Source: Chloroflexota bacterium
GTDB taxonomy: Bacteria > Chloroflexota > Anaerolineae > UBA4142
Direction of reading: 5' to 3'
DNA: 64,000 bases
NCBI GenBank assembly: GCA_016215025.1
Contig: JACRMI010000104.1
Span: 46,589 to 110,588, forward strand
In this document: in pieces, positions 35,682 to 43,742 of the stretch
Layout: each line of letters opens with the position of its first letter
Numbering within the stretch: position 1 is the stretch's first letter
Position numbers and translations under genes: made by a program
Notes under the pieces: model-generated
Database searches by the model: none
Told to the model about the DNA's origin: nothing
Seen by the model: the letters and a program-made list of their open reading frames with translations, nothing else

Positions 35682-36380
35682 TTACGCCAAATCAATCAAC
35701 TCGGTCAATCGGCGGATGCGCGGGACAACGGCATAATCGGGATACCAATTGTCGCGGTCGAGCAGAATCGCATTCCAACCCGCGCCGCGCGCCCCATCGA
35801 CATCGGCGTGCGTGCCATCGCCAACATGCACCAGCTCGCTCACGGGTCGATTCGCCAAACGTGCCGCATGATCGAAGATCGCGCGGTCGGGTTTTTCCGC
35901 GCGGATGATCGCAGACACGGCGAGGAACGAAAAATAATGTGCGATGTCCAACGTCTGCAAGACTTGCGCGCACGTCGAAGGAAAATTCGAAATGATGCCC
36001 AGGCGCATTCCGCGCGCTTTCAACGCGTCGAGGGTTGGGCGCACATCGTCGAACCTGCGATTGAAATCACCGCGACAGAACAAGGTGTAAAGACGATGCA
36101 CCGCCGCGTCGTCGTGTGCGAGTCCCAGCCGCGACCAGCCATCGGCGAAGAGCGTTTTCCAAAAATGTTCGCCCACCTTTTCGTCGAGACTGAGCGGCGG
36201 AGACATGCGCACCCGCGCGGGAATTTCATCGTCGAGCGTGCTGTACATCCGCAGCGTTGCCGCAAAATCAAGGTCTCTATCGCTCGCGTGAGCTAGCGCA
36301 ATATATTCGCGCGCCACACGCTCGCGATCCATGCTCATCAAAACGCCGCCGATGTCGAAGGTGATTGTTGTATACTTCAT
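35682..36380 (-). CDS. HAD-IA family hydrolase
   Basis: This 232-residue protein has motif I FDIGGVL (residues 8-14), motif II LGIISNFPS (Ser about 137), a Lys in RAEKPDRAIF and motif IV HVGDGTHADVDGARGAGW (about 193-210). A helical cap lies between motifs I and II, as in subfamily IA. The second Asp of motif I is Gly, as in some HAD-IA members; this may lower phosphatase activity. Substrate unknown. Confidence 0.85.
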   Translation of the reverse strand: MKYTTITFDIGGVLMSMDRERVAREYIALAHASDRDLDFAATLRMYSTLDDEIPARVRMSPPLSLDEKVGEHFWKTLFADGWSRLGLAHDDAAVHRLYTLFCRGDFNRRFDDVRPTLDALKARGMRLGIISNFPSTCAQVLQTLDIAHYFSFLAVSAIIRAEKPDRAIFDHAARLANRPVSELVHVGDGTHADVDGARGAGWNAILLDRDNWYPDYAVVPRIRRLTELIDLA

Positions 36381-36390
36381 ATTCCGTCCC

Positions 36391-36452
36391 CTAGTCTTTT
36401 AGTCACGTAGTCGAATAGTCCGGACTATTCGACTACGTGACTATTTGACTAG
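36391..36452. repeat. 62-bp palindrome built from 8-bp TAGTC units
   Basis: Bases 36400-36443 are a perfect 44-bp palindrome (TAGTCACGTAGTCGAATAGT and on). After a TTT/TTT mismatch on each side, pairing resumes as CTAGTC (36391-36396) with GACTAG (36447-36452). The unit repeats every 8 bases (TAGTCnnn). It overlaps the end of the LLM oxidoreductase gene and supplies its last codons and stop. Confidence 0.9.
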
Positions 36453-37356
36453 CGACGCTTTTCGCCAAAGCTTCCAATCCAGCGATGTCATCAAGATCGA
36501 GCCATTGCAGCATCACGCGCTCGACGCCTGCTTCGGATAATCTACCCAGTTGCTCGACCACTTGCGCTGCATTACCAACAATCATACCGCGTTCGCGCAT
36601 CTGCTCGATGGTTCGTCCGCGCGCGGCGATTTTTTCTTGCAACGCCGCATCGTCTTTGCCGAACACGCAGCCCGTCATCATCGAACGACGCACGCGGCGC
36701 GGTTCGCCATCCATCTCCGCCAGGAATTCATCGAGCCGTGTGCTAAGTCGCGAAAAATTGTCCGGCGTCTGAAAAGTGGCGTTCCATTCGTCAGCATAGC
36801 GTGCGGCAAATGACAGCGTTCGCTTTTCGCCGTTGCCGCCGATGAGAATCGGAATGCGGCGCTTGGGGGGCGGCAACAGCACGGCATCGTTCAAGTGATA
36901 ATATTCGCCGCTGAAATTCACGGGCGCATCGTCGTCCAATAATCGCTCGATGACTTGGAGTCCTTCTTCAAATCGCTTGAACCGCGATTTGAGATCGAGC
37001 AGATCGAATCCATAGTTGTGATGCTCGCGCTCTTGCCAGCCCGCGCCAAGCCCCAGCGTCAATCGCCCGCCCGACAAATCGTCGACGGCGGCTGCCATAC
37101 GCGCCGTCATCGTCGGGTGGCGAAACGACATCGGCGTAACGAGCGGACCGAACTGGATGCGCTTGGTGTTGCATGCCAACCAGGTCAGCGAGACCCAAAG
37201 TTCGAGCGAGTCCTTGTCGGGTGGACTGCCGTTGGTGAAATGATCGGAACGATACAGTCCGACGAATCCCAGGTCTTCAACGGCGTGCGCGATTCTTTGC
37301 CAACGTTCCCAGTTGAGTCCGTTCTGTCCTTCGAGCATGATGGCAAGTTCGAGCAT
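36433..37356 (-). CDS. LLM-class F420-dependent oxidoreductase
   Basis: This 307-residue protein has the luciferase-like monooxygenase fold: WERWQRIAHAVEDLGFVGLYRSDHF at the start, TKRIQFGPLVTPMSFRHPTMTARMAAAVDDLSGGRLTLGLGAGWQEREH (about residues 61-110), and IPILIGGNGEKRTLSFAARYADEWN (about 165-190). The SGGR.TLGLGAGW stretch is typical of F420-using members. The start at 37356 is chosen by homology and AGAGG upstream; the open frame runs on to 37434. Substrate unknown. Confidence 0.9.
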   Translation of the reverse strand: MLELAIMLEGQNGLNWERWQRIAHAVEDLGFVGLYRSDHFTNGSPPDKDSLELWVSLTWLACNTKRIQFGPLVTPMSFRHPTMTARMAAAVDDLSGGRLTLGLGAGWQEREHHNYGFDLLDLKSRFKRFEEGLQVIERLLDDDAPVNFSGEYYHLNDAVLLPPPKRRIPILIGGNGEKRTLSFAARYADEWNATFQTPDNFSRLSTRLDEFLAEMDGEPRRVRRSMMTGCVFGKDDAALQEKIAARGRTIEQMRERGMIVGNAAQVVEQLGRLSEAGVERVMLQWLDLDDIAGLEALAKSVASQIVT

Positions 37357-37447
37357 GGATAACCTCTGAATTGGACGCAGTAAACGCAGATAAACCAAAT
37401 TTGGTACCGGTTCAATTCTATTGCGAAAGAACAATTAGAGCAAATTA

Positions 37448-37482
37448 GAAACCCGTTTTCTCAGGTGGAGAAAACGGGTTTC
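37448..37482. terminator. 15-bp perfect hairpin between genes
   Basis: GAAACCCGTTTTCTC and GAGAAAACGGGTTTC pair perfectly around a 5-base loop. There is no strong T-run, so its strength as a terminator is uncertain; it lies at the end of the decayed toxin gene. Confidence 0.55.
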
Positions 37483-37487
37483 GCACT

Positions 37488-37974
37488 TTACGCCTCGCCT
37501 TCATCTTTCAACGCCCGCGCATAGAGTGTTTCTTTCACGCAAAAGCCAGCCACGTTTATCAGCGCATCCAAGTCGGGCTTGATAGCATTGATATATCTAT
37601 GCCGTTTGGCAGCAACGAGGACACCAATCAATCCTATGCAACACAACCCCAAATGTTGCGCTGTCTCGCGTCCCAAGCGTTCGTCCATGACAAGCACCGT
37701 AGCGTGCGACTCCAAAGCTGCACGATTGCTTCTGCTTCACCAGCATCCAACTCTTGTTCTAATGCTTGCGCGAGTGGCTGGTTGGCAATCGATTGCACCT
37801 TTATCCAAGTAGATCCTTTGACCTGTTCAGCACCGCTTGCCCCTCACCTTGAATGACAACCTCATTCCATACGGCATCTGGAACAAGGAACTCGCCAAAG
37901 AGTTGATGCAACAAATCGAGTTTACCAATTCGCGCTAGATTGACGAGCGGTGACGCATTGCTGACGTAAGGCAT
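37488..37974 (-). pseudogene. DUF3368 PIN-domain toxin, frameshifted
   Basis: Three frames must be joined to read the protein. It starts at 37974 with MPYVSNASPLVNLARIGKLD and LFGEFLVPDAVWNEV (first PIN Asp region). It continues in a second frame with QPLAQALEQELDAGEAEAI (central acidic helix) and ends in a third with DERLGRETAQHLGL, then GVLVAAKRHRYI and KETLYARAL. This is the order of DUF3368 (VapC-like) RNases. Two frameshifts, near 37820 and near 37720, make it non-functional. It lies just after a UPF0175 antitoxin frame. Confidence 0.85.
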
Positions 37975-37976
37975 CG

Positions 37977-38168
37977 TTACTTTATTTCTTTCAACGTTTC
38001 CAAATCTTGTTCACATTCTTGCACACTGTAGTGAATGAGAATACCTCGGCTTCCCAAGAGTTGTTGAAAAGCCCAAACAGTCATTCCAGCCGTTTCACGC
38101 GCTTTGCCAAATGACAATTTCCCTTGCTGAAACAAAAATGTGCAACGCACTTTAAAAGTGCGTCGCAC
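37977..38168 (-). pseudogene. UPF0175 antitoxin, N-terminus lost to a repeat hairpin
   Basis: The C-terminal two thirds match UPF0175 (GKLSFGKARETAGMTVWAFQ, LGSRGILIHYSVQECEQDLETLKE), the usual partner of DUF3368 toxins. The first codons from a GTG at 38168 are made of the hairpin 38140-38168 rather than the family's normal N-terminus, so the antitoxin is about 25 residues short. Together with the frameshifted toxin this is a dead toxin-antitoxin pair. Confidence 0.75.
38140..38168. repeat. GTGCGACGCAC-type hairpin
   Basis: GTGCAACGCACTT (38140-38152) pairs with AAGTGCGTCGCAC (38156-38168), with one mismatch. The arm is the same as in the terminator at 965-1009. Confidence 0.75.
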
Positions 38169-38180
38169 GTGACCAAGATT

Positions 38181-39242
38181 TCAACCTAGCTCCATCACCT
38201 TATTCCATTCTGGTATCACTCGCGGTTGAGTGCGCTGCACCTTGCCTTTGTTTCCACCGTAGATTCGCTCGGCGGTTTGCCAGCACACGTTCGCGCGCGC
38301 GGTCTCGCTGAGTTGATCGAGGAACACATCGTACCGCTGCAACTCTGGACCCAGCCGCTCGAATTTGGTTACCAGGTCGGAACCGAGACAGATGCGGTCG
38401 CTGTACTTTTCGGTGAGCGCGACCCAGTTGGGATCGGGCCTACCATCGGGACAAATCGTCACGTCATAAACGATCCACGAATAATCGACGCAGAGATTGG
38501 GATATTGCGCGAGCAAGCGATCGACCATCTGATAATAGAACGGCACGTTGACGCGGCGCGACATGCCACAGTGCGCAAAAATAAAGCGCGTCTGCGGAAA
38601 TTCGCGCACCGCTTCTTCGAGTTCGTGTAAGTACACCGGGTGGTCACTCTTCGTCACCGATGTGACGTTCTGATGCATAAGCACCGGCAAATCGTACTGT
38701 CCCGCAAATTCGTAGATCGGATACAACGCGCGATGATTGGCGCGCGGGTTTTCGCCGTACGTGAACGCGGTCAAATCGTCGTGCCGCAACAGTATTTCGC
38801 CGATGCCGCTCCACACGTCGGGGTACTGCGCGTACAATCGCTCGACGTGCCGAACCGCGTATCGATCCACCGGATTGAACCCGCACATCAACGGATACAA
38901 TCGATCTTGATGCGCTGGCGCGAGCGCGCGCACCAGCTCGGCGAGAATCACGTCTGTATAGCCGTAATAATAGCACGGCGAGTCGTTCGCCAAATAATAA
39001 TCCGGTGATTCGCGATCGTACTCAGTCCAGAGTTTGGTCACGGGCAAACCAAAGATGACCGATTTGTCGATGTTGGCTTGGTCCATGTAATACAACAGCG
39101 CCTCGCCGCCCGGCGTCTCTTGAATAAAATTGATGACGTGCAAGTGCGCATCGATCATGCGATACTTGCTGCCCTTGAGCCGTCCGAGCGAGCCAGGTTT
39201 GCTCGGGTCGCGTTTCCACGTGGCGATTTGTTCATTCGGCAT
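38181..39242 (-). CDS. Amidohydrolase-family (TIM-barrel) protein
   Basis: This 353-residue protein has the Amidohydro_2 pattern: MIDAHLHV (metal HxH, about residues 29-36), PVLMHQNVT (His about 188), FIFAHCGMSRRVN (His about 223) and ICLGSDLV (Asp about 295). Members hydrolyse or decarboxylate small molecules using one zinc or manganese. Substrate unknown. It overlaps the upstream helical-repeat gene by 11 bases and is the last gene of a minus-strand cluster. Confidence 0.8.
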   Translation of the reverse strand: MPNEQIATWKRDPSKPGSLGRLKGSKYRMIDAHLHVINFIQETPGGEALLYYMDQANIDKSVIFGLPVTKLWTEYDRESPDYYLANDSPCYYYGYTDVILAELVRALAPAHQDRLYPLMCGFNPVDRYAVRHVERLYAQYPDVWSGIGEILLRHDDLTAFTYGENPRANHRALYPIYEFAGQYDLPVLMHQNVTSVTKSDHPVYLHELEEAVREFPQTRFIFAHCGMSRRVNVPFYYQMVDRLLAQYPNLCVDYSWIVYDVTICPDGRPDPNWVALTEKYSDRICLGSDLVTKFERLGPELQRYDVFLDQLSETARANVCWQTAERIYGGNKGKVQRTQPRVIPEWNKVMELG

Positions 39243-39990
39243 TTTGAATTACTCCGATTAGGTCTCTCGCTTCCGATGGTTCCAATCGCTCGTACAAATA
39301 CGACCAGTCTAATTTATTGCCGATCAGATCAACCAGTTGCGAGCGCGAAAATTGTTTGAGCAACGGTGCGCTCAACGATGCAGGCAACGCACGCATCAAA
39401 TACGCCAGATCGCGACCATCCCTCACTAACTCTACAATGTGCGTCCAGCCAATTTTTTCGATGAGGTCGGCTTGCGCTGCTGCTTCCAAACCGTGAAGCA
39501 CGCGACTCAGTTCATCGCCGGTGCGAATGATGTGGCGAACATAATCCGCGCCAAGCAGATCGATCAGGTGGTGATCGTTCGCGCCGTAAATCCATTCGAC
39601 GACCTCAGCCAATTCTTCGGGCGTGATGATGATCGCGCGCAATCCGTCCGTGCCCAGCGTGTCGATCAATTTCTGTTCGACTTGGGAGCCAGCGAGCATC
39701 GCAAGCAAATCGCGCAGATAACGCGACTGCTGAAGAACACTTGCCAGTTTGCCGCCGATGGCGTCGATCAGAAAAATTTGATTCTCGGTTTCGAGCGAGC
39801 GCATGACGTTCGTCAAGCCCATCGGTCCGCCGACGATGTCTGCGAGGTGCGGTCGCAGTTGTTCGAGGATCGCGCGGTCGCATTGACCTTGCAGTACGTC
39901 GAGCGCAATCGCCAGCTCGTTCGCCGTGCCGATGTGTGTCGTCTCGCCATCAATCGTGACGGGATAACGCGGAATTTGCGATATGTGCAT
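39232..39990 (-). CDS. Helical-repeat protein of unknown function
   Basis: This 252-residue protein is almost wholly helical, with repeats of about 30-35 residues of the kind LIDAIGGKLASVLQQSRYLRDLL / LIDTLGTDGLRAIIITPEELAEVV / LIDLLGADYVRHIIRTGDELSRVL / LIEKIGWTHIVELVRDGRDLAYLM. These units resemble armadillo or HEAT-type scaffolds, but no named family fits. AAGGAGG precedes the ATG. The 11-base overlap with the amidohydrolase gene suggests a joint function, perhaps as a scaffold or subunit. Confidence 0.65.
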   Translation of the reverse strand: MHISQIPRYPVTIDGETTHIGTANELAIALDVLQGQCDRAILEQLRPHLADIVGGPMGLTNVMRSLETENQIFLIDAIGGKLASVLQQSRYLRDLLAMLAGSQVEQKLIDTLGTDGLRAIIITPEELAEVVEWIYGANDHHLIDLLGADYVRHIIRTGDELSRVLHGLEAAAQADLIEKIGWTHIVELVRDGRDLAYLMRALPASLSAPLLKQFSRSQLVDLIGNKLDWSYLYERLEPSEARDLIGVIQNAE

Positions 39991-40007
39991 GTTTCCTCCT
40001 TAAAATG

Positions 40008-40138
40008 GGACGCGGATGAACGCGGACTAACGCTGATGCTAACAGTGTTGCCCGCGAATCGCGCGAATCATCGCGAATTCACAAATCAATTAAATGAAAA
40101 AAATATTTATCTGCGTTCATCCGCGTTCATCCGCGTCC
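40008..40138. repeat. GGACGCGGATGAACGCGGA palindromic element, copy 1
   Basis: GGACGCGGATGAACGCGGA (40008-40026) is inverted as TCCGCGTTCATCCGCGTCC ending at 40138. It fills the spacer between the FAD oxidoreductase and the helical-repeat gene. A second copy lies at 41357-41426. Confidence 0.75.
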
Positions 40139-40145
40139 AATATTT

Positions 40146-41342
40146 TTACAACACCATCTTCTCGCCGCGCTTGTACGTGCCGTCCGTCAGGCGCGAGACG
40201 CGGAATGGATTATCTGCATCTTTCATCTTGCCGGTCACCACATCGATAAAAATCCGCGCGCCGCCTGCACTCGACATGACGCCGTGTCCGCCGTACGCGC
40301 AGTTCAACCACAAACCCTCGACTTGCGTCGCGCCGACGAGCGGATTCAGATCGGGCGCTTCGGTGTATTGACCGGCGACGAGACCCAGGTCAGAGCGTTT
40401 CAAGCTGGGAATGATGTCATTCCAAAACGGCGTGATGCGCGCGACGCCATCCAGCACAAGCGCGGGAAATTCCCAATCGGTCGGCACGTAATCCATCGGC
40501 TCAGCCGGCGGCTCAGGCCGCGACCAGCCAAAGACTGCGCCCTGCCCTTCGGGTCGCCAGTGCGCGCCAGTGTCAGAGTCCACGGTCATCGGCGCATCAC
40601 GCGGAATATGCGGATGCTTGCCCAGTGTGAGCTGCTGGCGTCGAATATTTTCCAACGGTAAATCGATGCCGGCTATTTTTGCAAGCGGCGCAGCGAAGGG
40701 ACCACCGCAGATAACGACGTGCTCCGCGTGAATTTCGCCGCGCGATGTGACAATGCCAGTGATTTTCGCCTCGCGTCCCTCGCGGCAATAGTCGATCATT
40801 TTAGTATCGACGAAGAATTGCGCATCGCTAGCGCGCGCGTAGCCGTACGTGAGTTCATGCGACGAGAGCCAGCCATCGCGCTGACGAAACGTCGCGGCAG
40901 TCACTTCGGGTGCTATGTACGGAAATCGTGCGCGACATTCATCCCCGGTAAAGAGTTCGACATCGTCGAGATCGAAAGACATCTGCGTGAGCGCACGCGC
41001 GCGCGAACGTTCGTATCCATCGGGCGCGGTCGTGACAAATAGATAGCCCTGCTGATGGATGCCGATGTCGGTACCGGTGAGTTCGCGGAATTGCTCGAAC
41101 ACCGCAATCGATTCCTTCATCAGCGCGATGTTTTCCTTCTCGGCAAATTGCGCGCGAAAGGCGGCGAGACTCGCGCTCGTGGTGAGTTCGCCGAGCGCCG
41201 CGCGTTTTTCGACGACGATGGATTTCAAGCCAGCGCGTTTTGCGTAGAATGCGGTCGCTGTACCGATCACGCCACCGCCGATGATCGCTAGATCACAACT
41301 GGCTGGAAAGTTGGTTGCGTCTGGAATGAATATTCGACTCAT
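40146..41342 (-). CDS. FAD-dependent oxidoreductase (DAO / sarcosine-oxidase-beta-like)
   Basis: This 398-residue protein has an N-terminal FAD-binding Rossmann motif, LAIIGGGVIGTATAFYAKRAGL (residues 18-39), ending with VVEK (43-46). The DAO fold is seen in GIHQQGYLFVTT, VVICGGPFAAPLAKIAGIDLPLENIRRQQ and, near the C-terminus, GLWLNCAYGGHGVMSSAGGARIFIDVVTG. Such enzymes oxidise secondary amines, amino acids or glycerol-3-phosphate-like compounds. The QQ/YGGHG features fit the sarcosine oxidase beta or glycine oxidase group. Substrate unknown. Confidence 0.88.
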   Translation of the reverse strand: MSRIFIPDATNFPASCDLAIIGGGVIGTATAFYAKRAGLKSIVVEKRAALGELTTSASLAAFRAQFAEKENIALMKESIAVFEQFRELTGTDIGIHQQGYLFVTTAPDGYERSRARALTQMSFDLDDVELFTGDECRARFPYIAPEVTAATFRQRDGWLSSHELTYGYARASDAQFFVDTKMIDYCREGREAKITGIVTSRGEIHAEHVVICGGPFAAPLAKIAGIDLPLENIRRQQLTLGKHPHIPRDAPMTVDSDTGAHWRPEGQGAVFGWSRPEPPAEPMDYVPTDWEFPALVLDGVARITPFWNDIIPSLKRSDLGLVAGQYTEAPDLNPLVGATQVEGLWLNCAYGGHGVMSSAGGARIFIDVVTGKMKDADNPFRVSRLTDGTYKRGEKMVL

Positions 41343-41356
41343 TTAGAAAACCAATT

Positions 41357-41426
41357 GGACGCGGACGAACGCGGACGAACACTGATAAAAAATATTATCC
41401 GCGTTAATCCGCGTTTGTCGGCGTCC
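41357..41426. repeat. GGACGCGGACGAACGCGGA palindromic element, copy 2
   Basis: GGACGCGGACGAACGCGGAC at 41357 is inverted as ATCCGCGTTAATCCGCG, then GGCGTCC ending at 41426. It overlaps the last codons of the gene 41404-42573. Confidence 0.7.
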
Positions 41427-42573
41427 TATTCATGATTTGCTCAACGTGATACCCTGCGTCGAGATAGAACTGAAAATCGAAAGCGTTGTCTTCCAAATCA
41501 ATCGGCGTGGTGCCGGTCGCGCGGAAAAATTCCTTTTCGAATTCACTTGCCTTGCCTTGCGGGCGCCGACCATCGTTCGCGCCGTACTCGCGCCAGAAAT
41601 CGTCCCAAAGTTTATGCGCTTCGCTTGGCAAATCGTTCGCGCTGACAAAGGGTTTGCCCTGCGCGTCGATCCTGATCCAATTTTCTTTGAGCGCGCGAAC
41701 AAGCGGATACAGATGCGAATCCTCAGCCAATTTGTCATTTCGAGCACGTTCGCTTTGCTCATTGTAAACTCCGCGAGAAAACTCTGCCTGCGCTAAACGA
41801 GATTTCTCCTCGCGATCCTTCGACTCGCTTTGCTCGCTCAGGATGCTCGTCGAAATGACAAGCTCAGTATCGAAGAAATAATGAAAGCGCCACGTGTCGT
41901 CGATGTAGGTGTAATAAATGTCCCACATCGATTTCTCCGACGCCATCCATGTTGTGCCGTACTTGGCGATCAAATCAAATTCGTCCGAATAACCGATGAG
42001 CGTCAAATCGTTGGGATCGTGCGTGCGGTCGCTGTAATAAAACGGCATGTACGATTCGCCCATCGCGCGAATCGACGCAAACTCCGCGCGGCGACCGTCG
42101 AGATTCGGAAAAGCCGAATGCGCGTTGCAGCCATACTCCCCGGTGCGCGGATCGCGATAGACGACCAGGTTGTGTTCGGAATCCTGGCTCGCTTCGAGCA
42201 CGACGAGGCGCGGATTGTGACCATGCAAATAATCGACCGCATACGCGAACATTGCGCCTTCAAAGCAATGCGCCATCCCAGTTTGCAAAACGCATCGCGG
42301 CGGCATCGCCGTTTCTTCCAACTCGACGGATGCGTGATCGTTGTTGTAGTAAAGCTGCGTGTTCAAAAATTGCTGGACCTTGTCCGGCGTGTCGAGCGCG
42401 GCGAGGATGATCAACTCATCGTCGTTAAAATGCAAGCCCAGTCCAACGCAGTGCGATTTGAACCACGCCTGTTTTACGGGATTTACGACGCGACGATACA
42501 AATCGGCGAAATATTTTACCTGGTCATCAGGTGATAGGTGGACGATGCCTTCAGAAGGAATAGGTTTACTCAT
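41404..42573 (-). CDS. Putative transglutaminase-like (Cys-His-Asp) protein, paralogue B, with repeat insertion
   Basis: This 389-residue protein is a paralogue of the product of 42663-43682. Its core LQTGMAHCFEGAMFAYAVDYL (Cys103), then SEHNLVVYRDPRTGEYGCNA (His134) and SAFPNLDGR (Asp159), has the order Cys, His on a strand, Asp of the transglutaminase or papain-like fold. This is inferred from spacing only. Between FHYFFDTE and EDSHLYPLVRALKE it carries about 44 extra residues encoded by a palindromic repeat (41732-41861) that the paralogue lacks, without breaking the frame. It lies between the FAD oxidoreductase and its paralogue. Confidence 0.6.
   Translation of the reverse strand: MSKPIPSEGIVHLSPDDQVKYFADLYRRVVNPVKQAWFKSHCVGLGLHFNDDELIILAALDTPDKVQQFLNTQLYYNNDHASVELEETAMPPRCVLQTGMAHCFEGAMFAYAVDYLHGHNPRLVVLEASQDSEHNLVVYRDPRTGEYGCNAHSAFPNLDGRRAEFASIRAMGESYMPFYYSDRTHDPNDLTLIGYSDEFDLIAKYGTTWMASEKSMWDIYYTYIDDTWRFHYFFDTELVISTSILSEQSESKDREEKSRLAQAEFSRGVYNEQSERARNDKLAEDSHLYPLVRALKENWIRIDAQGKPFVSANDLPSEAHKLWDDFWREYGANDGRRPQGKASEFEKEFFRATGTTPIDLEDNAFDFQFYLDAGYHVEQIMNRTPTNAD
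41732..41861. repeat. Palindromic repeat inserted in frame inside a coding gene
   Basis: The ends TTGTCATTTCGAGCA (41732-41746) and TGCTCGTCGAAATGACAA (41844-41861) are inverted repeats with a 2-base gap. The inner sequence GAGATTTCTC and GCTTTGCTC matches the family seen at 33922-33960. It is read through as about 44 codons (STSILSEQSESKDREEKSR... region) in the gene 41404-42573. Confidence 0.85.
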
Positions 42574-42583
42574 GTTTTAGAGA

Positions 42584-42630
42584 TTTGAAATTGGAAGTTG
42601 GAAGTTGGAAATTAGATTAGAGATTAGTGA
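42584..42630. repeat. 7-bp-period repeat (TTGGAAG)
   Basis: TTGAAA, TTGGAAG, TTGGAAG, TTGGAAA and TTAGATT lie in tandem in the spacer between the two paralogous genes. Confidence 0.7.
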
Positions 42631-42662
42631 GATTCACGTGATACCCGCCCTAGCGGTGTATG

Positions 42663-43682
42663 CTAGGGTTCGCGGATAAATAGGTCTTGAACATGATAAC
42701 CGGCCGCGAGGAACCATTGCAAATCATCCGCATGATCGAAGAGATCAATGGGTGTGGTGCCCGTAAGCTCGAAAAATCTCTTTTCGATTTCGACCGCATT
42801 ATCTTTCGGCCGCTTGGCAGCATCGGAATGAAGCTGCCAAAACTTGTGCCACAACTCATGCGCCTCGGCGGGCAAGTACTGCGTGCTGACAAAGCCCTGG
42901 CCGTGTGAATCGATTTGAATCCAGCCTTCTTTGAGCGCACGCACGAGCGGATACAAATGTGGCTCGCCTGATTCATCGCGCAAATAATGAAACTGCACCG
43001 ACTCGTCGATGTAAGTGTAATAAATATCCCAAAGCAAATCGTCGGACGCCATCCACGCCGTGCCAAATCGCGCGACGAGATCGAATGGGTCTGAATAGCC
43101 GACCAGCACAATGTCAGTCAGATCGTTGCTGCGGATGCTGTAATAGTATGGATAGTACGACTCGGCGAGCGCGCGGAGCGATGGATACTGCGCGGGACGA
43201 CCATCCAACCCAGGATAAGTCGAATGGGCATTGCAACCGTAAAGCTGGGTGCGCGGGTCTTGCCAGACAACAAGATTGTGCTCGATGTCTTGCGTCGTTT
43301 CGAGCAGCATAAAGCACGGATGGTGTCCGTGCAAATAGTTGACCGTGTACGCGAACAGCGCGCCTTCGAAACAATGCGCCATGCCGGTTTGCAAAACACG
43401 ACGCGGCGAGAATGCCGTCTCATCTTGCTCGACCGAGATGTGATCGTCGTTGTAATAGAGCTGTGTGTCGAGAAATATCTGCACCTTGTCAGGCGTGTCG
43501 AGCGCGCCAAGGACAAGTAGTTCGGAATTCGTAAATCGTAATTCCAAATTCTCAACCCGGGCTTGAAGATTCGCGAGCAAAGTGGGATTTATGGAATCGC
43601 GATAGAGATCGGCAAAATATTTCACTTGCTCTTCAGGGTAACGAACAACCCTGGGTTGATTGGGTGTAGCTAGACGACTCAT
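42663..43682 (-). CDS. Putative transglutaminase-like (Cys-His-Asp) protein, paralogue A
   Basis: This 339-residue protein aligns with its downstream paralogue along the whole length except the repeat insertion. The conserved core is LQTGMAHCFEGALFAYTVNYLHGH (Cys104), IEHNLVVWQDPRTQLYGCNAH (His135) and STYPGLDGR, in the order expected of a transglutaminase-like cysteine domain. The C-terminal half has WDIYYTYIDESVQFHYLRDESGEPHLYPLVRALKEGWIQID. No named family is recognised. The start at 43682 is chosen by alignment with the paralogue (MSRLATPNQ versus MSKPIPSEG); the open frame runs to 43715. Function unknown. Confidence 0.6.
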   Translation of the reverse strand: MSRLATPNQPRVVRYPEEQVKYFADLYRDSINPTLLANLQARVENLELRFTNSELLVLGALDTPDKVQIFLDTQLYYNDDHISVEQDETAFSPRRVLQTGMAHCFEGALFAYTVNYLHGHHPCFMLLETTQDIEHNLVVWQDPRTQLYGCNAHSTYPGLDGRPAQYPSLRALAESYYPYYYSIRSNDLTDIVLVGYSDPFDLVARFGTAWMASDDLLWDIYYTYIDESVQFHYLRDESGEPHLYPLVRALKEGWIQIDSHGQGFVSTQYLPAEAHELWHKFWQLHSDAAKRPKDNAVEIEKRFFELTGTTPIDLFDHADDLQWFLAAGYHVQDLFIREP

Positions 43683-43710
43683 TGTGTCGAACGATGAAGG
43701 CAGAATCAAT

Positions 43711-43742
43711 TTCATCCTTCATCTTTCATCCTTCATCCTTCA
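43711..43742. repeat. 7-bp-period repeat (CATCCTT)
   Basis: CATCCTT, CATCTTT, CATCCTT, CATCCTT and CACATTT lie in tandem at the end of the permease gene and the beginning of the paralogue A region. Confidence 0.75.

Noticed and set aside
35682..36380. Loss of activity in the HAD protein because motif I reads DIGG
   Set aside because: Many HAD-IA proteins have Gly at this place, so it is not by itself a sign of decay.
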